Shown: one piece after another, positions 8,684 through 18,879 of the stretch
Position numbering within the stretch: the stretch's first letter is position 1
How the letters are laid out: every line of letters begins with the position of its first letter
Origin: Eubacteriaceae bacterium
Lineage (GTDB): Bacteria > Bacillota > Clostridia > Eubacteriales > Eubacteriaceae
DNA: 61,835 nucleotides
Direction: 5' to 3'
Assembly (NCBI GenBank): GCA_012522805.1
Contig: JAAYJS010000032.1
Coordinates: 1 to 61,835, forward strand
Notes under the pieces: model-generated
What the model was told of the DNA's origin: nothing
Database searches by the model: none
What the model saw: the letters and a program-made list of their open reading frames with translations, nothing else
Position numbers and translations under genes: made by a program

Positions 8684-9830
8684 TGGTTTCTTTTCTTCTC
8701 GGCGGTAAAGGACCGAAATATTGATAATAATAGGTTTTGATCATACTATTGTAGAGCTTTCTATTTTTATTAGCCTTTTTACCGAAGGCTCTCTCAAACT
8801 CGGGATGACCGCAAATAATAAAATAGGACCAATCGGGCATATTTCCGAAGACATCCCCCATGATGCGATACAATTTTTTATTTTCTCTGTCATCGCCCAG
8901 GCGTTCGCCGTAGGGTGGGTTGGTTACAACAACACCGTAGCGCCTTTGGGTTTTAAGGTTTTCCACCGGCAAGGTTTGAAAGGCCACGAAGTCCTCAACG
9001 CCTGCCAATTCCGCGTTGGTGCGAGCTTGCCTTAGCACCCTGGGGTCTTTGTCCGAGCCCAGCAGACGAAACGTTCTATTGTTTTCTTCTGACTTGGCCT
9101 TTTCTCTCAACGCTTGCCATTGTCCCTTTTCAAAAAGTGGCCAGGATTCCGAAACAAACTCCCGCTTAAGACCCGGAGCGATATTGCGTCCGATTAATGC
9201 CGCTTCGATGACAATGGTACCGGAACCGCAAAGGGGGTCAATAAAATAACGATGTGGTTGCCAGCGGGACAAATAGACCAGCGCAGCAGCCAAGGTTTCC
9301 TTGATGGGCGCTGCAGAAGCGTACTGGCGGTAACCTCTTTTATGAAGGCCGGAGCCGGAGGTGTCGACAGAGAGAACGACCTCATCTTTTAAAATCTGAA
9401 TGTGAATGGGAAACAAAGCCCCACTCTCTTCAAACCAATCGATGCCGTAGTGCTCTTTCATTCTTTCCACCACCGCTTTTTTGACAATACTCTGCCCGTC
9501 GGATTTAGAAAATAATTTCGACTTCACCGATGTGATTTTTGTCGCCGGGAAACGGGCATCCTTTGGCAACAACTCTTCCCAAGGTATCTGTTTAGTGCCT
9601 TGAAATAGTTCTTCAAAGGTTGTAGCCCGGAAGCTGCCCATTTTCAACAGCACTCTGTCGGCGCAACGCAACCACAAATTGGAGCGTACGATGCCCTCCA
9701 CGTCCGTCCGGTAATAGACGCGTCCGTTTTCTACTTTTATAATGTCATAACCTAAGCGAGATACCTCTGCTTTGACTAGGGATTCCAAACCAAAAGCTGT
9801 CGTTGCTATTAAGGTGATCTTTCTATCCAT
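8664..9830 (-). CDS. THUMP-domain 23S rRNA (guanine-N2) methyltransferase, RlmL/YpsC-like
   Basis: 388 residues. An N-terminal ferredoxin-like and THUMP region (to about residue 160) leads to a Rossmann methyltransferase: DPLCGSGTIVIEAA (SAM site) and VVTNPPYGERLG (the NPPY catalytic motif for exocyclic amino-group methylation). Length fits the single-domain YpsC form of Bacillota, not the RlmKL fusion of proteobacteria. It overlaps hisS by 8 bp and rlmB by 20 bp within one minus-strand operon. Confidence 0.88.
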   Translation of the reverse strand: MDRKITLIATTAFGLESLVKAEVSRLGYDIIKVENGRVYYRTDVEGIVRSNLWLRCADRVLLKMGSFRATTFEELFQGTKQIPWEELLPKDARFPATKITSVKSKLFSKSDGQSIVKKAVVERMKEHYGIDWFEESGALFPIHIQILKDEVVLSVDTSGSGLHKRGYRQYASAAPIKETLAAALVYLSRWQPHRYFIDPLCGSGTIVIEAALIGRNIAPGLKREFVSESWPLFEKGQWQALREKAKSEENNRTFRLLGSDKDPRVLRQARTNAELAGVEDFVAFQTLPVENLKTQRRYGVVVTNPPYGERLGDDRENKKLYRIMGDVFGNMPDWSYFIICGHPEFERAFGKKANKNRKLYNSMIKTYYYQYFGPLPPRRKETNEEKNI

Positions 9831-11061
9831 GGTTGAAATACTCTATTGTTCCGTCTCTTCCAAAGACGGTCATTCCGGCGTAGTTTCTATCTTGATAGTA
9901 TTGTATTTGTCTTCCAAATTTCTTTTTTTGTGCGACGATGTTGACAATAAAACCCTTTTCTCTGAGGGTATCCGCAAAGGGAATCACTTCATTTAAAACG
10001 TGATCCTTCGGGTTGTAAAACACCACCAACCGTTGCTGATCGTCGAAACCCTCTTTTTGTTCTTCCATTAAAATCTGAACAATTCTTTCAAAGCCAATGG
10101 AAAAACCCACCGCCGGTTCCGATTTTTTTGAGTATTTACCGATCATATCGTCGTAACGTCCGCCCCCGGCAATGGAATAGCCGTACGGGCCATAAGCCAC
10201 TTCGAATATAGGACCGGTGTAGTAACCCATACCGCGAATCAGTGTGAAATCAAAGGTAATGTGATAAGCACCTTGAGATAAATCCGCAATCACATCTAGG
10301 ATGTCCTTTAATTCTTCTACGGCGTTGGGCTTTAGGTCTGCTAAACTTTCTAACGTCACTGCTCCCACTTCTTGAACAAAGGTCTTTACAAGTTCCGGTT
10401 CGTACCCCTTTTCGCTCAGTTCTGAAACGACGCCATCTTGACCGATTTTGTCTAATTTATCTAAGGAAATACAGATGGACTCGATATCTTCTTCTTTAAA
10501 GCCCTTGGATACAATGAAAGCGGACAACAATTTTCGGTCGTTAATCTTGATCACAAAATCTTTAAAGCCAACCGCTTCCAATGCTTTTGCTGTGGTTTCG
10601 ATGAGCTCTATTTCCGCATGGTGGGTTTCATCTCCGATAATGTCGATATCCATTTGTTTAAAACTGCGAAAGCGTCCCCTTTGGGGACGTTCCGCTCTAT
10701 ACACATCGCCGATTTGTATGGCTTTAAAAGGGCTCTCCAACAAATGGGCTTGGTTGGAGTAAAACCGGCTGAGCGGTAGGGTTAAGTCAAAGCGTAAACC
10801 CATATCGCACAAATCCTCAACCGTGGAATTTTCCGTCGGTTTGAATTTTTCTCCTCTTTTTAAAATTGTAAACAACATTTTCACATTATCACCACCTTGA
10901 CTGGCCAAGAGCAAGTCCAGGTTTTCGATTGCCGGGGTTTCTATATGGTAAAAACCGTGTTGTTTGTAGATCTCTAAAACGGTGTTTTCAATGCGATCCC
11001 GCAATTGCATTTCGTCCGGTGTAATATCTCGCGCACCTCTAACAGGATTGGAACTAATCAT
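9823..11061 (-). CDS. hisS: Histidyl-tRNA synthetase
   Basis: 412 residues, class II synthetase. Seen are motif 2 ([16 protein letters not shown], about 128-143), the His-specific segment [12 protein letters not shown] (299-310) and motif 3 GFSIGFERI (about 319-327), followed by an anticodon-binding domain. The C-terminal domain is short compared with the usual ~420 residues, within family range. The start at 11061 overlaps the tyrS stop by 4 bp. Confidence 0.97.
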   Translation of the reverse strand: MISSNPVRGARDITPDEMQLRDRIENTVLEIYKQHGFYHIETPAIENLDLLLASQGGDNVKMLFTILKRGEKFKPTENSTVEDLCDMGLRFDLTLPLSRFYSNQAHLLESPFKAIQIGDVYRAERPQRGRFRSFKQMDIDIIGDETHHAEIELIETTAKALEAVGFKDFVIKINDRKLLSAFIVSKGFKEEDIESICISLDKLDKIGQDGVVSELSEKGYEPELVKTFVQEVGAVTLESLADLKPNAVEELKDILDVIADLSQGAYHITFDFTLIRGMGYYTGPIFEVAYGPYGYSIAGGGRYDDMIGKYSKKSEPAVGFSIGFERIVQILMEEQKEGFDDQQRLVVFYNPKDHVLNEVIPFADTLREKGFIVNIVAQKKKFGRQIQYYQDRNYAGMTVFGRDGTIEYFNHG

Positions 11062-12290
11062 TGATCCCCCTCTAGGCGCACTTGACGATAGGTTTTTTTA
11101 CCTTTTTTAACCAAGAGTGCACCGTCAACAAAGTCGCTGGCCTTAATTTCGTATTTGATATCGGTAATTTTTTCGTCTTCAATTTGGATACCGCCCTGCT
11201 GCACCAAACGGCGCGCTTCGCTACGGCTCTGAACCAGTTCAATCAATTCCAAAAAGGCTAAAACCGGCAAACCTTCGCCTAAATCTTCAGCTTTAATGGT
11301 AACACCGGGTATTTCCGCATCTGCGCCACCTTCAAACAAGGCTTTCGCACTGGCTTCCGCTTTTTCCGCTTCTTCTTTTCCGTGAATCATCGCGGTGACC
11401 TCGAAGGCCAGAATTTCTTTAGCACGATTGATTTCTGCCCCTTCCAAAGCACCCAAACGGTTGACTTCCTCCATGGGTAAGAAGGTCAATAAAGCCAAGC
11501 ATTTTTGAACATCGGCATCGTCCACATTTCGCCAGTATTGATAGAACTCGTAGGGAGATGTTTTGTCCGGATCTAACCAAAGGGCTCCCTTTGCGGTTTT
11601 ACCCATCTTAGTACCTTCGCTGGTGGTTAAGAGGGAAAAGGTCATGCCGTAGGCGCTGTCACCGTCTTTTCGACGAATTAAATCGGCTCCGGCAATGATA
11701 TTGGACCATTGGTCGTTGCCGCCAAATTGCATTTTACAGCCATATTTATGATAGAGTACATAGAAGTCGTAGGCTTGTAACAACATATAGTTGAATTCTA
11801 AAAAAGTAAGCCCTTTTTCCATTCTGTTTTTATAGCAATCCGCTGTCAACATCCGGTTAACGCTGAAGTGCTTGCCAATATCTCTAAGAAAATCGATATA
11901 GTTGAGATCCAACAACCAATTGGCATTGTCTTCCATAATGGCTTTGCCGTCTTCAAAAGTCAGGAATTTTTCAAAGATTTTTTTAAATTTTTCTCCATTT
12001 TCTGCTATGCGCTCTCTGGTCATAACTTGGCGCATGTCCGTACGACCGGAGGGGTCGCCAATCATGGTGGTACCGCCACCGATCAGTGCAATGGGACGGT
12101 GACCGTGGCGTTGCATATGTGCCATGACCATAATCTGTATAAAATGTCCGATATGCAAGCTGTCCGCCGTCGGATCAAAACCGATATAAAAGGTGACCGA
12201 CTCTTCACCGAGAAGCTTGATAATCTCTTCCTCGTGGGTAAATTGTTCGACAAAACCTCTTTCCTTAAGCACATCATATACGTTTTTCAT
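11058..12290 (-). CDS. tyrS: Tyrosyl-tRNA synthetase
   Basis: 410 residues, class I synthetase of the TyrRS 1 type. HIGH is at 46-49, the KMSKS equivalent is KMGKT (228-232), and a C-terminal S4 RNA-binding domain lies at about 345-405 ([17 protein letters not shown]). The GGNDQWSNI tyrosine-pocket motif is present. It heads the operon tyrS-hisS-methyltransferase-rlmB-yacP, with a GAGGTG site before ATG. No T-box leader is visible upstream, although T-boxes are common before tyrS in this phylum. Confidence 0.97.
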   Translation of the reverse strand: MKNVYDVLKERGFVEQFTHEEEIIKLLGEESVTFYIGFDPTADSLHIGHFIQIMVMAHMQRHGHRPIALIGGGTTMIGDPSGRTDMRQVMTRERIAENGEKFKKIFEKFLTFEDGKAIMEDNANWLLDLNYIDFLRDIGKHFSVNRMLTADCYKNRMEKGLTFLEFNYMLLQAYDFYVLYHKYGCKMQFGGNDQWSNIIAGADLIRRKDGDSAYGMTFSLLTTSEGTKMGKTAKGALWLDPDKTSPYEFYQYWRNVDDADVQKCLALLTFLPMEEVNRLGALEGAEINRAKEILAFEVTAMIHGKEEAEKAEASAKALFEGGADAEIPGVTIKAEDLGEGLPVLAFLELIELVQSRSEARRLVQQGGIQIEDEKITDIKYEIKASDFVDGALLVKKGKKTYRQVRLEGDQ

Positions 12291-12771
12291 TGAACACCTC
12301 TTTGTATCTATTAAAATCTTTGTTTAGGATTGATTGATATCCAGTAAACTAACCTTAATCTTAACATAAATCAATAATTCAATGCAAATAGGACCAGCTC
12401 TGATCACCAGAAAAGCCAACCTGATTTAAATGCTGTCACAGCGCTTTGTAACCTTGTTAAACAGGGGTTTGAATATTTTGATTTTCTTTAACGCAAATCT
12501 CATTTTCTGTTGTTGCGACTGGTCCGTAGGCATGCTTTTTTAGAATCTGAAAAACAGAAAGTATGGAGGGGAAACCCTTGCACGAAAATCCTATCATTGG
12601 CTAAGATGGACGACAAATTGTTCTCATTTGTTCTTAGGAGGTCTTTTCTTTGCATTGGGTGCTGCTAAAGCAATTCCTTTTCCTTGATTGCCTAACAAAA
12701 CACTTTAAAACCTCCCTTTACTTTGATATACTATTAAAGCTGTGGAAATTACCACAACTTAAGGAGATCAA
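12291..12771. other. Divergent intergenic region between tyrS and lspA, about 480 bp
   Basis: No open frame of note. A TATACT (about 12727-12732) is a plausible -10 for lspA. A stretch at 12631-12672 would read FLGGLFFALGAAKA on the plus strand, reminiscent of a small membrane-protein N-terminus, but it has no start and stops soon. No T-box signature for tyrS is seen on the minus strand. I cannot assign an RNA family to it. Confidence 0.5.
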
Positions 12772-13494
12772 ATGCTTATCTATATTATTATTATAGTCGG
12801 CGGTATTCTCATAGACCAGTTAACGAAATATGCAGCGATCTTGTACTTGGAACCTATTTCGCAAATGCCGTTAATTCCGAATGTATTCCATCTAACGTAT
12901 ATTGAAAATGCCGGTGCTGCTTTTGGGATGATGTCCGGTTGGCAGTACTTTTTAATTGTCTTTTCTTTTTTAACCGTCGGCGCTTTGTGCTATGTTTTTT
13001 TTCATACACCGAGGGAACGTCGTTTTATAGCGGTGCGCCTATCTTTATGCTTTATCATCAGCGGTGCTGTAGGCAATTTGATCGATCGTTTGCGTTTTAA
13101 ATATGTTGTAGATTTTTTGGACTTTCGGTTAATCGGATTTCCCATCTTCAACGTAGCGGACATTTTCGTTGTGCTGGGTGGTTTATTGTTGGCTTACGTT
13201 TTAATCAAAAAACCGATTTTAATTGACGTCCTGATCATAGCCATGCAAAAGCCGAAAAAGAAAAAAACATCCTCATCCTATGTCAAAACCGGTCGGCTGG
13301 AAGGGCTAAAGAAACAACGATCACGGCCCATAAAAAAAAGACGCCCGGACCAAAAGAGAAATGCTGAAAGACACAAACGTCCTCGAAAAGAACCGCAGGT
13401 TTACACCACCATCGAGGATGTGACCAAAAGAGGCCGGATAACCTTCACACCGACACCGCCATCCGATACAAAAAAGAAATCATCAAAAAAATAA
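12772..13494 (+). CDS. lspA: Lipoprotein signal peptidase (signal peptidase II) with long basic C-terminal tail
   Basis: The first ~155 residues form a complete LspA: four membrane helices, IDQLTK near the N-terminus, ENAGAAFGM, the first catalytic aspartate in GNLIDRL and the second in FNVADIF. LspA cleaves the signal peptide of diacylglyceryl-modified prolipoproteins. Unusually, about 80 further residues follow, very rich in K and R (KPKKKKTSSS, KKQRSRPIKKRRPDQKR), ending in a lysine tail. Typical LspA is about 150-170 residues. The frame is continuous, so this is not a read-through of a lost stop into non-coding sequence in any obvious way. AAGGAGATCAAATG gives the start. Confidence 0.93.
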   Translation: MLIYIIIIVGGILIDQLTKYAAILYLEPISQMPLIPNVFHLTYIENAGAAFGMMSGWQYFLIVFSFLTVGALCYVFFHTPRERRFIAVRLSLCFIISGAVGNLIDRLRFKYVVDFLDFRLIGFPIFNVADIFVVLGGLLLAYVLIKKPILIDVLIIAMQKPKKKKTSSSYVKTGRLEGLKKQRSRPIKKRRPDQKRNAERHKRPRKEPQVYTTIEDVTKRGRITFTPTPPSDTKKKSSKK

Positions 13495-13519
13495 GGGAGT
13501 CTCACCTCCCGTAGATCAT

Positions 13520-13551
13520 AAAGCCCGTTCAACCATTGTTGAACGGGCTTT
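13520..13551. terminator. Bidirectional terminator between lspA and gntR
   Basis: AAAGCCCGTTCAAC (13520-13533) pairs perfectly with GTTGAACGGGCTTT (13538-13551) across a 4-nt loop. It separates convergent genes. Confidence 0.9.
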
Positions 13552-13553
13552 GT

Positions 13554-14255
13554 CTATTGGTCGGATCCCAACACTTTAATCATGTCCAGTTCCGTACTTT
13601 TAATATGATCCGATGCCGCCTTAAAGGCTTTCGCTGCGTCTCTTTGCACAATGCCTTCGATGATTCTTCTATGTTCGCCTATTAAGGGACATTTATCGTC
13701 GACATTCTGAACATATTCCATGCGAATGCGTTTGGTTTGTTCTCGGATGGAGTTAATTTGTGCGATCAGCTTTTTATTTCCGGAGGCATTGTATAGGACT
13801 TCATGAAAGGCTATGTCGTAGTCGATGATACCCGCTTCATCGTTTGCGATGGCGGCTTCTTCAAAAAAGCTGTTGTTCATTTCCATTCTTCTGATATCTT
13901 CATCGGTAGCGTTGCGGACAGCCAGCTCTGCGGCTAAGCCCTCCAACACTCTTCTTATTTCCATAAAGTCCACCAAATCTTGTAAGGACATGGGCGTCAC
14001 AAAGGCACCCCGCCTAGGCAACATTCTCGCTAAACCTTCTAGTTCCAGTTTTCGGATGGCTTCACGCACTGGCGTACGGGATACGCCTAATTCTTCCGCC
14101 AATTGTAATTCCGTTAAACGCTCTCCCGGAGCTAAACGACCCTCCACAATCGCGTTTCTCAGCGTTTCAAACACAGATTCCCGTAGGGATTGGTTATTGT
14201 TTTGAATCAATTCAAGTTTGTCACGTATTTTTAATGAACCATTTTTTTCTATCAT
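13554..14255 (-). CDS. GntR-family transcriptional regulator, FadR/FCD subfamily
   Basis: 233 residues. The N-terminal winged helix (LRNAIVEGRLAPGERLTELQ, then ELGVSRTPVREAIRKLE) is followed by an all-helical FCD ligand domain (ITDAIAFHEVLYNASGN-type segment, then HRRIIEGIVQRDAAKAFKAA) with the acidic and histidine residues that usually bind a metal and an organic acid. It overlaps ispE by 4 bp and is co-transcribed with it, a linkage common in Clostridia. Target and effector are not readable from the sequence. Confidence 0.92.
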   Translation of the reverse strand: MIEKNGSLKIRDKLELIQNNNQSLRESVFETLRNAIVEGRLAPGERLTELQLAEELGVSRTPVREAIRKLELEGLARMLPRRGAFVTPMSLQDLVDFMEIRRVLEGLAAELAVRNATDEDIRRMEMNNSFFEEAAIANDEAGIIDYDIAFHEVLYNASGNKKLIAQINSIREQTKRIRMEYVQNVDDKCPLIGEHRRIIEGIVQRDAAKAFKAASDHIKSTELDMIKVLGSDQ

Positions 14256-15109
14256 TTTTCCACCAATGTTTGAGTCACAAAAACAAAACTGTCTTTACTG
14301 CTAAAAAGTTCTGCGGTTTTTAAAGCAGCCCTTCGATCTGTAAAATAACCAACCATGGTCGGGCCGGATCCGGACATCGTCGCCATCGCCGCACCGTTAT
14401 CCATCATGCGATTTTTAATGGTTTCTATTTCAGGGTAATGGGAAAAGACGATTGTTTCAAAGGAGTTGCCGACGTATTGAGACATCTTCCGAAAGGAATG
14501 CTCCTGTCGTAGGCACTGCACCAAGTTATCTATTGAAGGGTGATGCTCCACTTGCATGAGATCCCATTGTCTAAACGCCCATTGGGTTTCGATATCTATA
14601 TCCGGTTTTACTACGAGGACACTGCAATGGGGAAAATTGGGCAAGATGGTCAGCTCTTCGCCGATGCCTTGAACCAGAGCAGTCGCATTGCAAACACAAT
14701 AGGGTACATCTGCGCCGATTTGCACGCCTAAAGCCCTTAAGTCTTCATCGCTGAGGCCTAACCCCCACAAACGGTTTAAACCGCGTAAAACAGCAGCAGC
14801 ATCGCTGGACCCACCACCCAGACCTGCTCTTTCAGGAATGCGTTTTTTGATGTAAATATCGACAGGCCGTTCAATGTGAAAGGTCTTCCGCATGAGGGAT
14901 AAGGCCTGTAGGATCGTGTTATGTCTAGGCAAGGGGTTGCCCGTCGTGATCAATCTTCCCTTTGTCCTTACCTCTTGGATATACAAAATATCGGCTAAAT
15001 CGATGCAATGGTTGACCATTTTCATCTCATGGTAGCCATCTTCTCGAAGATGGACCACGTCTAAAGCCAGATTTACTTTTGCGTACGCTTTTTCCTCTAC
15101 TTGTGCCAT
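14252..15109 (-). CDS. ispE: 4-diphosphocytidyl-2-C-methyl-D-erythritol kinase
   Basis: 285 residues, GHMP kinase. The N-terminal AYAKVNLALDVV substrate motif, the ATP-binding GLGGGSSDAAAVLRGL (about residues 95-110) and the C-terminal MSGSGPTMVGYF are all present. It phosphorylates CDP-ME at the 2-position in the non-mevalonate isoprenoid pathway. A possible promoter lies in the 200-bp region shared with the divergent HAD gene. Confidence 0.96.
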   Translation of the reverse strand: MAQVEEKAYAKVNLALDVVHLREDGYHEMKMVNHCIDLADILYIQEVRTKGRLITTGNPLPRHNTILQALSLMRKTFHIERPVDIYIKKRIPERAGLGGGSSDAAAVLRGLNRLWGLGLSDEDLRALGVQIGADVPYCVCNATALVQGIGEELTILPNFPHCSVLVVKPDIDIETQWAFRQWDLMQVEHHPSIDNLVQCLRQEHSFRKMSQYVGNSFETIVFSHYPEIETIKNRMMDNGAAMATMSGSGPTMVGYFTDRRAALKTAELFSSKDSFVFVTQTLVEK

Positions 15110-15258
15110 CAGTGCCTCGCATTCTTAAAGAAAAAATCAATGCCTGTTTTCAGCAGCATTCTCACTTTATCAATTTTTGATTGTTGCTTACCGCGCATTC
15201 CAAATGCTTTTTTATTATAGCATAGTAACCCCACGGCGATGTATCTAAAATGAAGTTC

Positions 15259-15287
15259 TTAAGGAGCATTGCACATTGTGGTATAAT
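15259..15287 (+). promoter_or_regulatory. Probable promoter of the HAD-ung-PAP2 operon
   Basis: TATAAT (15282-15287) preceded by TGTGG, an extended -10 element. The -35 (TTAAGG, 15259-15264) is weak at 17-bp spacing. It sits 25 bp ahead of the HAD start codon. Confidence 0.5.
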
Positions 15288-15311
15288 ATTTTTTGAATAG
15301 GAGCACACATC

Positions 15312-15986
15312 ATGAAGATAAAAACTTATCGAAGCTTTATTTTTGATTTTGACGGAACTCTAGTCGATTCCATGGGTTTATGGAATGCCATCGATCACAT
15401 GTATCTGGGGCGTTATGGTATTCCCTGTCCGGAAGGCTTGTCCAATAAAATATCTGGAAAGACCTTTCAAGAAACCGCACAATTTTTTAAAGATTTTTTT
15501 GATCTCCCGGATCCGATCGATACCATTATGTCCGATTGGCATCAAATGGCCTACGACCTGTATATGGAAGATGTTCCCTTTAAGCCGGGTGTACCTGAGC
15601 TGATAGAAACGCTACGCAGCTTGGGTTGTTCCATCGCGATTGCTACTTCCAATACGAGGGAGCTGACCACTGCCTACTTAAGGCGCCACCGAGCGGAGCA
15701 TTGGTTTGACGCCATGAGCTTTTCGGGAGAATTGCAAAAAGGCAAACCGGATCCTACCGTTTTTCTTCACGCTGCAAAACTGGTGCAAACGCCTCCGGAA
15801 AACTGCATGGGTTTCGAGGACACCCACGAGGGCATTCGCGGTTTAATCGATGCCGGCATGACAGCCGTTGCAGTCGAAGACGAACATCAAGTCTCTCAAC
15901 GTCAAAAAATATTAAACTTGGCCGATTATTATATAGACGATTATTATCAAATACTGGAGGAGGTCCGCTATGAGTATTCACTTTGA
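15312..15986 (+). CDS. HAD-superfamily phosphatase, beta-phosphoglucomutase-like
   Basis: 224 residues. Motif [11 protein letters not shown] has the nucleophile Asp, motif II is [10 protein letters not shown], motif III lysine is in GKPDPTVFL, and motif IV is [12 protein letters not shown] helical cap follows motif I, as in subfamily IA phosphatases and beta-phosphoglucomutases. The substrate is not determinable. The stop overlaps the ung start by 17 bp. Confidence 0.88.
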   Translation: MKIKTYRSFIFDFDGTLVDSMGLWNAIDHMYLGRYGIPCPEGLSNKISGKTFQETAQFFKDFFDLPDPIDTIMSDWHQMAYDLYMEDVPFKPGVPELIETLRSLGCSIAIATSNTRELTTAYLRRHRAEHWFDAMSFSGELQKGKPDPTVFLHAAKLVQTPPENCMGFEDTHEGIRGLIDAGMTAVAVEDEHQVSQRQKILNLADYYIDDYYQILEEVRYEYSL

Positions 15987-16647
15987 TAACGATTGGGAAG
16001 ATACCCTACAGCCTCAGTTTTCAGAACCTTACTATTTAGAATTGCGAAAGTTTTTGAAAAAAGAATACCGTCATCTTCAAATATACCCCGATATGTACGA
16101 TATCTTTAACGCTTTTCATTATACGTCTTACAGCGACACCAAGGTGTGCATTATCGGACAAGACCCATACCACGGACCCGGTCAAGCCCACGGTTTGTGT
16201 TTCTCCGTTAAACCCGAAGTAAAGGTTCCACCGTCTTTGCAAAATATTTATAAGGAGCTGAAAAGCGATTTGGGCTGCACCATTCCCAATCACGGTTATT
16301 TAAAAAAATGGACAGAACAGGGTGTTTTGCTACTCAATGCCGTTTTAACTGTTCGTGCCGGTCAAGCGGCGTCCCACCGAGGTAAGGGCTGGGAGCAGTT
16401 TACAGATTATGTCATTCGCCAACTCAACGAACGAGAGAAACCCGTCGTGTTCATGCTATGGGGTAATTTCGCCATCTCCAAATCTGACATGATTACCAAC
16501 TCCCAACATCACATCATCAAATCTCCTCACCCCAGTCCCTTATCTGCCAATCGCGGTTTTTTTGGCAGTCGTCCCTTTTCTAAGGCCAACGCCTTCTTAA
16601 CAGAAAACGGGTTCAGCCCGGTGGACTGGCAAATAGAGGCACTCTAA
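15970..16647 (+). CDS. ung: Uracil-DNA glycosylase, family 1
   Basis: 225 residues. Motif [19 protein letters not shown] has the water-activating Asp, [14 protein letters not shown] is the uracil-pocket region, and [20 protein letters not shown] is the His-containing minor-groove loop. It removes uracil from DNA in base excision repair. The start is set by a GGAGGAGG site inside the end of the HAD gene, and the stop shares bases with the next start (TAATG). Confidence 0.97.
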   Translation: MSIHFDNDWEDTLQPQFSEPYYLELRKFLKKEYRHLQIYPDMYDIFNAFHYTSYSDTKVCIIGQDPYHGPGQAHGLCFSVKPEVKVPPSLQNIYKELKSDLGCTIPNHGYLKKWTEQGVLLLNAVLTVRAGQAASHRGKGWEQFTDYVIRQLNEREKPVVFMLWGNFAISKSDMITNSQHHIIKSPHPSPLSANRGFFGSRPFSKANAFLTENGFSPVDWQIEAL

Positions 16648-17174
16648 TGGATTTAAATTTACTCATTTGGATTCAAAAGTACGCCCAAACTTCTTTAGGC
16701 AATGTGTTTTTCTCCCACATCACCCGTTTGGGGGATTATGGCCTTTTGTGGATTTTGCTGACCATCGTCTTTTTAATCCTTCCCAGTAAGCGTCATATCG
16801 GAATCAGCACGACCTTATCACTGTTGTGTTCGACCTTGATCGTCAATGTTATTTTAAAACCTTTGGTGCAGAGAACAAGACCATTTGACCTATACTCTCT
16901 TCAGTTATTGATCCCAACGCCGACGGATCCTTCCTTTCCTTCGGGGCATACGGCGGCCGCATTTGCCTTTGCAACGGCTTTCGCTTTAAGTTCTGAGGAT
17001 GTAGCTGCAAAAATAACATTGTTTGCCTTTGCGACGACCATTGCCCTTTCCCGTTTGTATTTATTTGTCCATTACCCCACCGACGTTCTCGGTGGCATCT
17101 TGATCGGGGTTGTATCCGGTTTTATAGCTTCCTTTTTAATCGAAGGATACGACAACAAAAGAGCGGGACAATAG
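16647..17174 (+). CDS. PAP2-family membrane phosphatase
   Basis: 175 residues, about five membrane helices. The three phosphatase motifs are present: KPLVQRTRP, PSGHTAAAF and SRLYLFVHYPTDVLGG. The likely role is undecaprenyl-pyrophosphate (BcrC-type) or phosphatidic acid phosphatase; the sequence does not decide between them. Translationally coupled to ung. Confidence 0.85.
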   Translation: MDLNLLIWIQKYAQTSLGNVFFSHITRLGDYGLLWILLTIVFLILPSKRHIGISTTLSLLCSTLIVNVILKPLVQRTRPFDLYSLQLLIPTPTDPSFPSGHTAAAFAFATAFALSSEDVAAKITLFAFATTIALSRLYLFVHYPTDVLGGILIGVVSGFIASFLIEGYDNKRAGQ

Positions 17175-17299
17175 CTCGGTCACTCGCCCTCATCGTTCAT
17201 TCAATTTAAGACCGTCATTAATGTGGGTTAAAGTATGATTTTATATAATAGTAATCGATTACTATTTATCAAATTATCATTTCAAGAATGGAGGACATG

Positions 17300-17716
17300 A
17301 TGAAAGGTTATACGATAAAGGAAATAAAAATTGGGGATAACGCAAGTTTCACAAAGACCGTTACGGAAACGGACGTGTACAATTTTGCCGGTGTATGCGG
17401 AGATTTTAACCCCGCCCACATGGACGAAGTACAAGCGGCCCAAACACCCTTTAAAACCAGAATTGCCCACGGTATGTTGGGAGCTTCTTTCATTTCGACG
17501 GTTTTGGGTGTGCATTTACCCGGACCGGGCACCATTTATTTAGGTCAAGAATTAAAATTTACGAAGCCGGTATATTTTGGCGACACCGTTACCGCCACCT
17601 GCACCGTCTCGGAAATCAATGAAGAAAAAAACATTCTGATCTTGGATACAACGGTAACCAACCAAGACGGAGATGTCGTCATTAAGGGGAAAGCAACGGT
17701 TATGCCACCGCGCTAA
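17300..17716 (+). CDS. phaJ: (R)-specific enoyl-CoA hydratase, MaoC-like (PhaJ type)
   Basis: 138 residues from the ATG at 17300, chosen because a GGAGG site lies 5 nt upstream (an adjacent ATG at 17297 is possible). The single hot-dog fold carries the hydratase-2 motif: YNFAGVCGDFNPAHMDE with the Asp and His, then GMLGASFIS. PhaJ hydrates trans-2-enoyl-CoA to (R)-3-hydroxyacyl-CoA, the monomer for PHA synthase. It converges on phaE-phaC, which supports the assignment. A butyryl or fermentative MaoC role cannot be excluded. Confidence 0.85.
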   Translation: MKGYTIKEIKIGDNASFTKTVTETDVYNFAGVCGDFNPAHMDEVQAAQTPFKTRIAHGMLGASFISTVLGVHLPGPGTIYLGQELKFTKPVYFGDTVTATCTVSEINEEKNILILDTTVTNQDGDVVIKGKATVMPPR

Positions 17717-17730
17717 ACAAAACTGCAATA

Positions 17731-17758
17731 AAAAAAACCGGTTTAAACCGGTTTTTTT
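17731..17758. terminator. Perfectly palindromic bidirectional terminator
   Basis: Seven A, the palindrome ACCGGTTTAAACCGGT, then seven T. It serves phaJ (plus) and phaC (minus). Confidence 0.9.
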
Positions 17759-17780
17759 TATTATAAACATCTGTATGATT

Positions 17781-18848
17781 TTATTTATCGTGATCTTTCA
17801 ACCATTTTCCGATGAAAGGTGCCACTTCCCTTTGGGAGCGACCGCTGACAAATAAGCCGATATGTCCTGTGGGATAACATTTAGTTGTCGTATCCAAGGA
17901 ACTGACATAGTCCTCTAAGGGTTTAGAGGCCGCATTGGGTACTTGGTGGTCTCTTTCCGCATAAACGTTGAGAAGCGGCATATTGATGTTTTTCAAATCT
18001 ACCTTTTCGCCACCTATTTCCATTTCACCTTTGATCAGTTTGTTCTCTTTGTACATACCATTGATAAACTCTTTAAAGGCTCTTCCAGCTTGATTGGGAC
18101 TATCAAAAATCCATTTTTCCATGGTTAGGAAATTATCCATGCTGCTTTCGCTGTCCAAGTCATCGATCAAGTCAAGGTATTTGTTGATAACTAGAGAAAT
18201 TGGTTTTAATGTTAAGAAGCCGGTGTTTAGAAAATCTCCCGGCAAGTTGCCGTAGGCTTCTACCATTTTATCCGCATTCAAGTATTTACCCCATTTGAAT
18301 AGCAATCCGTCATCGGTCGAGAAATCTACCGGGGTTACCATCGTAATCAGGTTTTTAACTTTTTTAGGATTTAAGGCTGCGTACATCACAGAGAACGTAC
18401 CACCTTGGCAAACACCTAAAAGGTTAATTTTATCTGTCTTGTGCTCTTTGCAAATAAAGTCAACACAATTGTCGATATACCCTTGAATATAGTCTTCTAA
18501 ACCGAGATAACGGTCGTCCGGTGTTGGGTATCCCCACTCGATCAGGTATAAATCGGCACCTTCATCCAGTAGGTTTTTGATAAAGCTTTTGTCTTCTTGC
18601 AAGTCCATCATAGCCGGTGTGTTGACTAGAGCATAGACGATGAGTGTCGGTACTTTGTTGGCACCTCTTTTAACTCTTTTTGTATAGTGATACAGTGTCA
18701 GTTTATCTTCTTGATAAACGATTTCTCTTTCAGTTCTATTCGAACCGTCACCCTTAATATTGACCATGGTTTCCAAGCTTTTCAGCATTTTTTTCTGGGC
18801 TTCCATGCCTTCTTCAAATGACTTTTTTATATCTAAAAATTGATTCAT
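17781..18848 (-). CDS. phaC: Class III polyhydroxyalkanoate synthase, catalytic subunit PhaC
   Basis: 355 residues, alpha/beta hydrolase fold. The lipase-like box is GVCQGG with the catalytic Cys at 147. The other triad members are Asp300 or nearby in YAERDHQVP and His329 in TGHIGLF; spacing matches class III synthases of about 355 residues. It polymerises (R)-3-hydroxyacyl-CoA on the granule surface and needs PhaE. It lies 31 bp downstream of phaE with a good AGGAGA site. Confidence 0.96.
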   Translation of the reverse strand: MNQFLDIKKSFEEGMEAQKKMLKSLETMVNIKGDGSNRTEREIVYQEDKLTLYHYTKRVKRGANKVPTLIVYALVNTPAMMDLQEDKSFIKNLLDEGADLYLIEWGYPTPDDRYLGLEDYIQGYIDNCVDFICKEHKTDKINLLGVCQGGTFSVMYAALNPKKVKNLITMVTPVDFSTDDGLLFKWGKYLNADKMVEAYGNLPGDFLNTGFLTLKPISLVINKYLDLIDDLDSESSMDNFLTMEKWIFDSPNQAGRAFKEFINGMYKENKLIKGEMEIGGEKVDLKNINMPLLNVYAERDHQVPNAASKPLEDYVSSLDTTTKCYPTGHIGLFVSGRSQREVAPFIGKWLKDHDK

Positions 18849-18879
18849 TCTAATCTCCTTTTATCCATTCGAATTCCAA

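Noticed and set aside
12631-12672. Remnant of a DUF6110-like small protein (reads FLGGLFFALGAAKA)
   Set aside because: Fourteen residues without start or continuing frame; chance cannot be excluded.
12291-12771. T-box leader for tyrS
   Set aside because: The conserved T-box sequence (AGGGTGG-ACCGCG) is not found on the minus strand in this region.
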